Shown here one piece after another: positions 54,835 through 64,000 of a DNA stretch of 64,000 nucleotides (positions are counted from its first letter, which is position 1; each line of letters opens with the position of its first letter). The stretch comes from Neostapfia colusana. Lineage: Eukaryota > Streptophyta > Magnoliopsida > Poales > Poaceae. The notes under the pieces were generated by a model, which had not been told where the DNA came from, made no database searches, and saw only the letters and a program-made list of their open reading frames with translations. Location: positions 97,080,780 through 97,144,779 of the forward strand of contig JASWHV010000009.1 of assembly GCA_030760725.1 (NCBI GenBank), given 5' to 3'. The position numbers and the translations under genes are program-made.

Positions 54835-57800
54835 TGTAAAAGTCCCAAAAACTTGTAAAGGCAAGACTCGAATGATGAATAAAGTTGAGTCTAAATTCAA
54901 GAAATGAGACTTGCAAAAACTTTTCTAAACATGTAATTGTTGTCATGTGCAAGAGGACCTTAAATTCAGTTTGAACTAAATGGTGCACTTCAAGGAAAAG
55001 AAGGCCATTTCCAAAAAGGAAATTCAAACCGTTGGTTAAAAATTCTTATTTGCAGTGGCCAACTAAAAAATCAAAGGGCTTATTCAGATTCTTCAGGTTT
55101 GAATTAGTGAGAATGCAAATTTTGAGAAAGTTTGGAGTTGCTTTGATATGAATATCAAAGGGGCTTATGAATTTCCTTGAAATTTGAATTCAAATTTAAA
55201 ACTGAGGTAAAACTTGTTAATTTGCCAAATGGCTTTTGAATTTGAGTTCCTCATGGTTGGAGTTTGCACTTTGCCAAAAATTGGAGATATTTGGAGAGGG
55301 AAGAGCAGTGGGACCCAATTGTCATTGAGAGGAGGAAACTTGGAACTGAAGTCTCTGTTGATCGGATTGCACTTGAACTCACTGAAGTGGCTGTGGGCGC
55401 CACCGAGGCTTCACGGGGAGGACACCTCCTTGCTCTACTCTCGCGCTGGCGACCTGCTCGGCGTTCCACTCGCATCTCAGTGTGTTCAGTTTGCCCCCTA
55501 ACCCGAGCTGCGGTATTCTGCCTCTTCCTCAAGCAACAGCTGAACAGAACTTCGCCGCCGCCTCTGTGCTTCGATAAAAAATCGGCAAAAACTCGCACAC
55601 ACCGCATCCCCGAGCTGAAAACGGGAAAAGCCTGGTCTCCCTTCACCTCTTTAGCCCAACAGACCGCAGCTCCCGGCATTCCCCACCCTAGAACCGGGAG
55701 TGTTGCGGCAAGCCGAGGGTAACCGATGAGCAAGCTCACGTGGACAGCTCACCACAGTGGGTTTCACACTCAAGCAAAGATGCTCAGAGGTGCGCTGGAC
55801 CACCGTGGTGCTTCTCCCCGAAGCTCAGCTCAAGCGGTGATCTCTAGCGACCGAATTCGAAGTTTTTCTCCCGGTGCACGACCACGGACCCTCCGGTAAG
55901 GATCTCCAAAAATTGCGCTTAATTCTCACTTATAGATCACCAGATCATGCTCAAATGATCTAGACTCGATGGTGATCCAATCTCCTTTACAATCCTAGCT
56001 TGAAACCCGGTGTTAGCAGCCCATTTCAAGTTTTGCGAGCGGCGGCCATGGCGGGAACGATCGGGCGCCCGGTGAAACCCTAGTAACCACCGTTCCCGAG
56101 CTACTTTGTGCCCATGTCGAGCTTCCTTAGGTGTCACTGATGCTGTAGAGCTGATCACTCGAGGTTTTCGTGGGCTAAAGTGACCGGTCATCGGCGCCGA
56201 GCTTCACCGAATGCCGCCGCACGCTGCCGACCTGATTCCGGGCCTCGAGAGCTTGTGCCGACACCGTAGATCGCTTCCCCGCCCCCGAAAACCCCTGGGC
56301 AGCGAGTACCGGGCCGAGAGTCAGCCGGGAAGACGAGTCCGGCGAGGTCGCTGCCGCTGCCGGCGAGGGGAAGGCGCGGGCGCGGGAAATGGACCGAGGA
56401 AGAAGAAGACCCCGTCGGAACCACATGTCAGCGGATGGAAATTTAAAATACGGATCTGCTGTGGCTTGTGATCCAGTGTGGCTGCACGCGGGAAAACCCT
56501 TTAACCGGTGTGGCTCGCGTTCTATTGGCTGCCATTTAAACAGCGGGTCCGGGTAGGTTTTCTGTAGGAAATTAATTCCAGATTTCAAGCAAAGTTTAGA
56601 AATTCATAACTTGTGCTAGGAAACTCCAAATTGGGTGATTCAAATTTGGTTAGATTCATCTTGGCAAGATCTATCCAAATGTGCAACACAATTTGTATGA
56701 AATCATTATTTATTTTTGGAAATTTCTTTAAATTTTTTCAGGAAAAGAATTTTAGAGGGAGTTTGGTTCATCCAAAAATCCTCAAATTTTGCCAGAATAT
56801 TCTTTAGGGGGTTGGTGAACTTCTGTAAAAGTTTCAGATCTTTTGGAGTTGATTTGGTTAGGAGAATTCTGAGTTCAAGTCTCTGTGTTGAAATGAATAC
56901 AGAAACAATTCCAGAGAATTTTCAAAACTTGGAAATTCAGTTCTGGGAAATTCTTAGATAAAAAAATCCTAGGAAAATTCATGCATGCTCCCTGAGCTAT
57001 TTTTGAAATTGTGGTTCACTTGAATTTGCATGAAAGTGCAATTTTATTCAGAATTAATTCCTTTCGCCTAAATGCTTAGGGAATTGTTCTGAGTGAACTA
57101 CTCATTGAAAAATTTTGAATTTTGGTCCAGATGACTTTCTTATGACAAGGAACTCACATGAAAATTTTCAGCTCCATTGAAGCCCTGGATCAGTATTGTT
57201 CTGTTCAATCTCATTAGGTGATCAACACACAAGTGATGAAACACACTTATCACTTGATCATAGTACTTGAACCCAAACCCAAACCACTAGCACCAGTGTC
57301 ATTTTAAATTCTTAAACAGAGTTCCAGTTTAAACTTGTCTTTAGAACTTGTTAGCAAAAGCTTTAAAATTAAATACATATGCATATTCTTAACGTGTATT
57401 GATTAAACGTGGAAAAGTGGAGGAGAAGTGAAGCTTGGATCAAGGAGCAAGAAGGGCAGTGATTAAGCTTCAAGTCATCAGCAACAGACTTCATAATTAT
57501 CTGAATTTAGTCACCTGCAAAACCAAGGAAAGCTCCGGTTTGCATTTAAGTTATTTATAAAGTTTTTACTTTGTTCACTACCATGGTTAGAGTTTGTATG
57601 TGCATTAGGTCAATGATGTTTTATACTCCAAATGCATGACCAAATGAACCCTGGAGTCAAGGGTAGAAAAGTGTCCCTGCTGTAGAGTAATGCCATGCTA
57701 AATAGGCTATGACATCTAGTAGAAGTCGAGTAGTTGGAATATACTCACGAGTTATAGTCGGAATTACATGAGTGTGGTTAGAAAAGGAAAACTAAAATTT

Positions 57801-58709
57801 ATGTTTCTAAAGATGAGACCGGGCAGGAGGATTAGGCAGCGACAAGATGAGGTCTTGGTCGAGTAGCTCTGCCTGTGTCGGTTATGAGTACCGCTTGCTC
57901 ACTGTGTTGTTCAGGAGGGTTATCCGGGCAGTGTTTGATTCGAATCACCGTCCCTCGCGGTTATGAGTACCGCTTGCTCACTGTGTTGTGACGTAGTAAG
58001 CAAGTTGGGTGAGAACAGTTTGCAAGTTAAAATTGCTGCTATGATCCTTGGAATTGCATGAAAACCATGTCTGAAGTAGTGATAGAGCAAACTAAAGTTA
58101 TTTTCCACCTTGGGACAAGTAACATTGGAATGAAGCGTTTCTCGTTTGATTGTGGAGTTCCAATGTTGCTGGGCGCAAGGTCACTACTGTAATGGCTAAA
58201 ATCTGAAAGTTAAGGATGAACTTGTAGGCGAGTCTTTTTGCAAATTACATGTTTAGGTCTTAAGTTACTCTCATGTAGAGTTGCATGCTTTAGGAGAGAC
58301 GGTTAAGTCTTGCTGAGCCTTTGTGCTCACTCTTGCTATATGAGTGGTTTTGCAGGTTAACATCGACGCTTATAAACAAGGTTGTCCGGTGAGACTCGAA
58401 AACTTCCGAGTCGGGTAACAAATGGAGAACCTAGCCGCTGCCATGTCTTCGTGTTGCTAGCGAGAGGAGTCTGCGGGCTGGACCTCCTCTTGAGTGCTCA
58501 TTAGTTATTCGACGTGAGTTGTTTGTAGTCTTCCGCTGTAGTTATTTGATGTAAATTATTTACGAAGAATATTTGTAAGTTTCCGCTTTTGATTTATGTA
58601 ATATAGTGTTCTTATATGTGTGCTGTTGGGTGCCGCATAACACGGCACCACCCAATACGATTTCCGGGCGAGTGGCACAGCCCCGTGATACGGGCAGGGG
58701 TCCCCCTCA
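54835..58709 (+). mobile_element. Solo LTR (3.9 kb) of the Tekay-like family
   Basis: It starts TGTAAAAGTCCCAAAAAC and ends GGGGTCCCCCTCA. The flanks are GATGG (54830-54834) and GAAGG (58710-58714), a 5-bp duplication with one mismatch. It is homologous along its length to the LTRs at 32119-36260 and 42454-45973 and, inverted, to 2870-7077. A 31-bp segment GGTTATGAGTACCGCTTGCT... occurs twice about 80 bp apart (57879 and 57959), a local duplication. No internal region follows, so it is a solo LTR. Open frames at 55214-56588 lie in the GC-rich part. Confidence 0.82.
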
Positions 58710-59197
58710 GAAGGAAGGAACATAGAAAACAAATAAATAAATAAAGGAAATAAAAATAGGAAATAGTAAATATAAAAATGAAATAAAAAGAAATAAAATA
58801 AAATTAAATTAAAATAAATAAAAATAAACCTGGCCACCAGTAACTCCCTCTTAATTTTCCCCAATTCCCCCTAACCCCCCTAATTTTCCTCTAATTTCTC
58901 CCTAAAATCCCCCTAGGGAATTATTCCCCACATTTGGGGATTTTCCCCACATTTTGGCCGCACCAAATCCCTAGGGATTTTCTCCCCCTCCCCTTGGCCG
59001 CACCCCCCTAGGCGGAGAAACCCTAGCCGCACCATATTCTCCCCTTTGGGATTTTCTTTTCCCTCAATTAATGTCAGCCCTTGATGGAGAATATTGGATT
59101 AAATGTCAGCCCCTAGCTCCCACCTTTTTTCAAATTAAATCCCAGCCCTTGATTAAAAGGTTTGCTGAAATCCTAGCCCCTTGGCTATTTTCCCCCT

Positions 59198-59205
59198 TAT
59201 AAAAC
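59198..59205 (+). promoter_or_regulatory. LTR TATA box
   Basis: TATAAAAC precedes a C-rich leader (CTCTCTCCCCCCTAGCC). This is a plausible promoter of the right-hand element. Confidence 0.55.
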
Positions 59206-61400
59206 TCTCTCCCCCCTAGCCGCCATCCTAGCCCCAAAAGTCTCTAGCCGCCGCCCTCTCCTTGCTGCCAAGCCCTGGTCACCGCCCCTGCTGGTGTTTG
59301 GCCGCCGTCGAAGCTCTGCCCCCACCTCGCCGTCGCCGGAGAAGAAGACCCCGACGTCATGCCCTAGTCGCAGCTCTATTCTTCCCCGAGAAAAAACCCC
59401 AGCTGCTGCCATTGCAAGGAAAAAGGGGCAGTCGCAAGGAGGAGAGGAGGAAGAAGAGAGGTAGGTCCCCGTTACCCCTCTTACCACGTCGCTGCTGTTG
59501 CTACGAACCCGTTTTTTCTCCACCCCCTGCGAGCAGGAGCTACTGCACATAGGTAGATCACGTTATGTTTAAGTTTTGATGGTGGAATTAATCTACTGCT
59601 CGAGTTAGGTTCATAACCACGTCCACACTTATTCCCAGCAGTCTCATTCACTGTAAACCCCCATGAAAGCTTACTAAAACATGCAAGAACACATGCAAAA
59701 CTGATCACTATAGGCTGCACTACAGGAGTTGCATTCATCCACATCATTGCATCTTGAGTAAAGTTTGTACATGACAATGATTGCTGTATTATTTGTATGT
59801 ACGTGGTCCTGAACAGAAGAACACGCTCAAGAGGCCGTCTACGAGGACCTCCAACAGCAAGATTTCGAGACGCCTGAGCAACACAAACCGCGGGAGCAAG
59901 GCAAGTGCCCCTTGACCATATTGAACCTATGTTTTTGAAATGCTTTGTTAGTGAAAATTGCATGCTGGTGTCAACTTGATGGGAAACTCATTAGTAGGAG
60001 TTTACTAGTTTTGTTAGCCACCCTTGTCACCGGGAAACTTATTGAGTCAGGTATGGTCGTTTTCTCTTTTGTTTTGCATAACCTACGGGATTCGGGAAAA
60101 ATGAAATAAACATGTTTAGCTACTGCACTCAAAAGATTAAATATGATGAGAACATGATTATGTTAATGAGCATGGAATCGGGGAGATCTAGGCAAGCTTG
60201 GTTCGTGGTTTTTCTGAATGAGATGATGGTTTGCTTGCCTTAGATCTAAGGAACGGTTTATGCGAGAACATGCCAAGAAAATAGTGCCACCAAAAGGCCA
60301 AATATGGGTGCGGCATAGCTGGCTAATTAGGTGTGTTGCTACCTTGTTATGGACCACTGGATGGCACGGGAAATGGGAGTCGAGGATGACTTCCCTGGGA
60401 AGTGCATGGCACACGAGGGGGGCCGTGGGTGGGAGAATGGAGATTCGAGCCTGCCGGTGAAACCTCAGTTGGTCCGTACATCCTAGTAGCCCCTTTGTAA
60501 AGCCTATTTTGTGATCTCTTGGCCTTACACCGATGGTTGTGTAGTGGCAAAATGGAGGTTCTCTTTAGTCGCCGACGGGTTAGAAAATCACAAACTTTTA
60601 TGTAAAGTGGTGCCACCTCTGCAGAGTGTAAATCTATCATGATAGCCGTGCTTCCGGTTACAAGCACCTGACCAACTTCCATGATTAGAGGCAAGACTTG
60701 AAATGGTTATTCGAGTACGGATATGGTTATGCTATTATCATTGGGACTGCTTTTGGTCATGAATATGAGAGTGGATTCGGTTATATAAATATGTGTTGTT
60801 GATGAGTATTTGTGAATATGAGATGAACTTGATAAAGAGTATTGGCTGGTTGAGACTTGATAAATGATGAATTATGATGGTATGGAACATGAGGGATGAT
60901 GAATTACTTTGTTATGTTGGGATTTAACTCACCTAGAGATAGTTGGCTGTTTTTATCATGATTGTGAAATAAAATTTGCTTGCTGCAATGAACTTTTTAT
61001 TTTCCTACCTTGTTTTTAGCTACATGTCATACTTTTCCCGCACTTTCTGAGTACGACATGTACTCACCTTGCATTCCCACATATACTTCAGCTACAGGAG
61101 AAGAGTACACCGAAGAGCAGATGGAGTACTAGGCATGCGCACAACCGTCAACATGCATGTGGAGTCGGAGTGGAGTCTCATCGTCTTTAGTTATTTTCCG
61201 CTGTCGTTAGAGTCTTCCGCTGCAGAATAAGTTAGATACTATGATTGAGACATTGAGTTATTGTAATAAGATACTTAAACACTATTTGTACGTGGTTATA
61301 TTCTGAATTCAGTTTGTGATAAATCTGTGTATGTGTGATGAACATCCTTGCAAACATATGCATTCACTTGGTTCAATTTTCGGAACCGGGTGTCAAAAAT

Positions 61401-61412
61401 TGGCATCAGAGA
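61401..61412 (+). promoter_or_regulatory. Degenerate PBS
   Basis: TGGCATCAGAGA lies five bases inside the LTR and differs from the initiator-Met PBS TGGTATCAGAGC at two positions. Confidence 0.7.
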
Positions 61413-61668
61413 CACGCTGACTGTAGGACGCAAGCCTAGGTAGAATGGACACTATAAAACACATAGGAACACCACTCTAAATTGCTATTTTTGAAATTTG
61501 TTTGCTGCTGCACTTTACTTGTCAACTCGGCCACCGTGAAGTGCTATTTTCAACCCCTCTTCTTCTTCTTTTGTTTGGATAGCCACACCTTCTGTTTTAT
61601 TGCTTCATTGCTGCTGAAATTTTGGATTTATTTCCTTCTCCTCTAAGTTTCTCTTGTCTTATTTATAG

Positions 61669-62584
61669 ATGCCGGTCACTAGGAGCACGCACACATGAGA
61701 ACTCGTCCACCGCCATGTGGAAGTGCACTTAACCCCATCGAGGTGTCCAATGGACCATATTGGGAGGAGGTGAAGATGTAATATCATGATGAAGATGAAG
61801 TCAATAGCTCTACGCATGAGGAAGAGGATCCAGAAGAGGTGGAACCAATTGAAGACCACATGGAAGAGGATCCACAAGAAGAACAGCACTGGTACACACC
61901 TCAGGATGAATACCACGCGGGCTTACACCCAGCGGAGCCTCATGAAGCTACGTCGGAAGAAGATGAATCCAAAGAGGAGCCACCCCCTGCTGGGGCCGAG
62001 AATGAAGTTGATGAACAGGTCATCCGTTCTGTTCAGGAATTTTGGTCCGACGGGATGGAGGGAGGACACATAACCAGGGAGCTGAGAGAGTTTCTTGATT
62101 GCTGTAGCTTATACCTGGAGTACCTCCTCAAGAAAGTTCCTCGTCTCGGACATGAAGAGTGGAAGGCTGAAGTAACCATCCTATCTAACGGAAGGCTTAT
62201 CACCCGGCACTTCGCACCCACATGGAGAGCCACAAGGGCAGCTTGACAACACTACCTTTGAGCTTCACCCGTATCGGAAAGAGTGGTACAAGGGAGATCA
62301 TTGGACCACATGGAGGAGCTCTTTCCAACCCACAAGCTGCTGACAAGTCTCAGAGGTTGCTCGTGGAGTTGGGAAACCAATATGCAAGCGCACAAGAAGA
62401 GATCCGCTACCTCCGCAAGAAGCTGTACTTGCTGGAAAAACAAGAGGAGACTCGTGCCAACGCGGGAACAAATGGAGCAGCAGCGTCATCTACCGCTACA
62501 TGGACTGCCGGCTCACCATGGCGTGCGCCCATGTATGGACCACCCCCGCCACACGGCGAGAACAGCATCGGTTCTCATGACTAA
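61669..62584 (+). pseudogene. Unidentified ORF upstream of gag, broken
   Basis: The segment starts with ATG at 61669 (MPVTRST) but is stopped after eight residues. A second open piece, 61839-62246, is strongly acidic (Glu/Asp-rich) and then folded-looking (REFLDCCSLYLEYLLKKVPR), ending WRATRAA. A third piece, 62222-62584, lies in another frame and has a likely coiled coil (QEEIRYLRKKLYLLEKQEE) and a Pro/Gly-rich tail. Lying between the PBS and gag, this would be an additional element protein. Extra ORFs in this position are known in some plant Ty3/gypsy families, but I do not recognise a function. Three frames imply at least two lesions. Confidence 0.6.
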
Positions 62585-62708
62585 GTTTAGGTTTCCCATT
62601 GAATAAAGTTTTTATAAGAACGCTTAGATCGCAGTAGGCTTCTCACGACTAAGTTTAGGTTTCCTATTGAATAAAGTTTTTATAAGAACGCTTAGAACGC
62701 AGTAGGCT
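62573..62708 (+). repeat. 68-bp tandem duplication
   Basis: Two adjacent copies of a unit run from CTCATGACTAAGTTTAGG to CGCAGTAGGCT (period 68) and differ at about four positions. The first copy contains the stop codon of the upstream ORF at 62582-62584. Confidence 0.9.
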
Positions 62709-62955
62709 GAAATAAGAGTGGTGTGCTGAATCTTTTGTAATGATTGCTTGTGTTTGTGTGCTTGGCTGTGAGTTATGGGACGCTTCAGCGAATGTCCACA
62801 TCGACACATAGTAGAGAGGTGTAAGATGCTTCGGCACTTGTTCACATCCTCATATAGGCTGAAATTAATAAAAGAAGTTGCTTAGTTCATACACCTTGAT
62901 GTATATAGTTGGGGGATCAATCTGAATTTCTATTTCCTACTCTACTCTCTCAAAG

Positions 62956-64000
62956 ATGTCGAGGGAAAATTCCAACCGCCACCAAAGGAACGCTCATGGT
63001 AACAATGAACCACATGAGGATGGCAACGTGGAAGTTCCTGAGGATGTCAACCACGGGGCTGATGCAAATACCTTGAACGTTTGATGGCTATGCAGAACCA
63101 GCTGATGCAAACTATGATACAAATGTTGGGACAGCTGCAGGCCAACAACAATAACCCTAACCCTGTTCCTGCACCCCCACCGCCGCCACCGCCACCACAA
63201 CCGGCTCACAACAGATTGGGAGAATTCAAGACTAGGCCACCTACCTTTGTACAAGCCAATGATCCTATGGAGGCCAATGAATGGCTGATGTATATTGAGA
63301 AGAAGCTTGCTATTTTTCAATGCAGTGATCGGGAGAAGGTTCTTTTTGCATCACACCAACTGATGGGAGCAGCCACTAATTGGTGGAACGCTCTTTGCAA
63401 TGCTCATGCCAACCAGGAGACAATTACTTGGGCTGAATTCAAGGAGACTTTACGCTCTCACTATGTCCCTGAAGGAGTCATGATCCTTAAAAGGCAGGAG
63501 TTTAAATGTCTCCGGCAAGGGAGGAAGAGTGTGAATGAGTACCTCAACAAGTTCACCCAACTATCAAGGTATGCTCCAAAGGACGTTAACTCAGACCATA
63601 GGAAGCAATACCTGTTCATGAGAGGACTAGACAATGAAACTCAATCCTAGCGGCTCAATAATGATTATGTAAACTTCCAGAACCTTGTTGACAAAGCTAT
63701 AGTGGTAGGGAGCAAGATCCATGAGATTGAACAAGAAGGCAAGAGGAAGATGCCATATCAAGGACAGCCACAAGGAAGTAATGTACGTCCCTGCTACATG
63801 CCACCAACTGCACCATACTATGGCTCGTCTTATTCTACTTTTTGCCCTGCAAATCCACCTCGCTCTTATCAGCGACCAAAGCAACGCCCTGTCATGCAAG
63901 CACCCCGATTACCTATGCCACCTGCGCCCCGTCCCAATATGGGCGTCTATGCTCAAAATCAGCCTCGCCCCAACCTTTCTGGTGTTATTGGCAACAAGGC
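62956..64000 (+). pseudogene. gag of the right-hand element, broken and cut by the window edge
   Basis: The ATG at 62956 opens a 42-residue frame ending with TGA at 63082-63084. The capsid frame begins within the same bases, so one base has been lost or gained just before. Capsid motifs are RPPTFVQANDPMEANEWLMY, IEKKLAIFQCSDREKVLFAS, LMGAATNWWNAL, TWAEFKETLRSHYVPEGVM and VNEYLNKFTQLSRYAP. A nonsense TAG at 63648-63650 interrupts it; the same frame then stays open to base 64000 with FQNLVDKAIVVGSKIHE and a Pro/Tyr-rich stretch. The zinc knuckle and pol, if present, lie beyond the window. Confidence 0.88.

Larger units (their letters stand above)
54754..61395 (+). repeat. 5' LTR of the right-hand element (interrupted)
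   Basis: It consists of 54754-54834 and 58710-61395 around a nested solo LTR. It includes an A-rich stretch at 58714-58815, a C-rich segment with CCCTAGG motifs at 58855-59020, and a TATAAAAC box at 59198-59205. From 60200 to 60660 it has blocks (GAGGGGGGCC, GTGAAACCTCAG, AAAATGGAGGTTCTCTTTAG) that parallel 15950-16110 in the solo LTR. Frames here are not judged coding. Confidence 0.75.
54754..64000 (+). mobile_element. Ty3/gypsy element, 5' part (runs off the window)
   Basis: The LTR starts at TATAACACCC (a changed TGTAACACCC), ends CGGAACCGGGTGTCA at 61395, and is about 2.76 kb after removing the nested solo LTR. A PBS-like site lies at 61401-61412. The interior has an unidentified ORF region (61669-62584), a 68-bp tandem duplication and a broken gag that continues past the window end. 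The LTR is related to the solo LTR at 13400-16824. The gag is of the Tekay-like type by its capsid motifs. The 3' LTR and target duplication are outside the window. Confidence 0.82.

Noticed and set aside
54822..54840. Start of the 54835 LTR taken as a PBS or gene start
   Set aside because: The sequence is the TGTAAAAGTCCC LTR edge shared with 42454 and has a matching flank at 58710.

Overview
This is plant nuclear DNA, most likely from a grass. It is almost entirely nested transposable elements. The case for a grass rests on long-LTR Ty3/gypsy chromoviruses of the Tekay/Del type, CACTA transposons with plant-type termini, an RTE-type LINE ending in (TTG)n, and one very GC-rich chloroplast-protein ORF. 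No prokaryotic features, rRNA or tRNA genes are visible. The species cannot be named from what is here.

Layout, left to right. 1-1678 is a broken RTE LINE on the minus strand, next to a CACTA terminus (1679-1833). 1834-11519 looks like the remains of a low-copy host locus. A short-LTR, TRIM-like element (2451-8517, TSD CAATC) sits in it and itself carries a 4.2-kb solo LTR (2870-7077, TSD ATTTG). A non-autonomous CACTA element (9376-10473) follows. The only convincing host gene is at 10854-11201 (minus): a homologue of the thylakoid soluble phosphoprotein TSP9. 11520-17880 is an inverted long LTR split by a related solo LTR in the opposite orientation (13400-16824, TSD TACTT).

18394-32118 is a three-deep nest. 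A decayed minus-strand Tekay-like element has its LTR split by a plus-strand relative (22246-31829, TSD ACTCT). The 3' LTR of that relative carries a full-length RTE LINE (26391-29841, 19-bp TSD) with one uninterrupted endonuclease-reverse transcriptase ORF. 32119-47409 is another Tekay-like element in an LTR-internal-LTR-internal arrangement. Its second internal segment is interrupted by a young gag-only element (47415-54287, TSD ACTTT, about 99% identical LTRs). 54754-64000 is the LTR and start of a further Ty3/gypsy element. Its LTR holds a 3.9-kb solo LTR, and its internal region carries an unidentified ORF upstream of a broken gag.

Functionally, two elements look recent. The LINE keeps a complete ORF. 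The gag-only element would depend on enzymes supplied by an autonomous partner. Every Tekay-like pol in the window has several stops or frameshifts. The TSP9-like gene is the only candidate host function. All boundaries and identities are by-eye readings; no alignment or database search was run.
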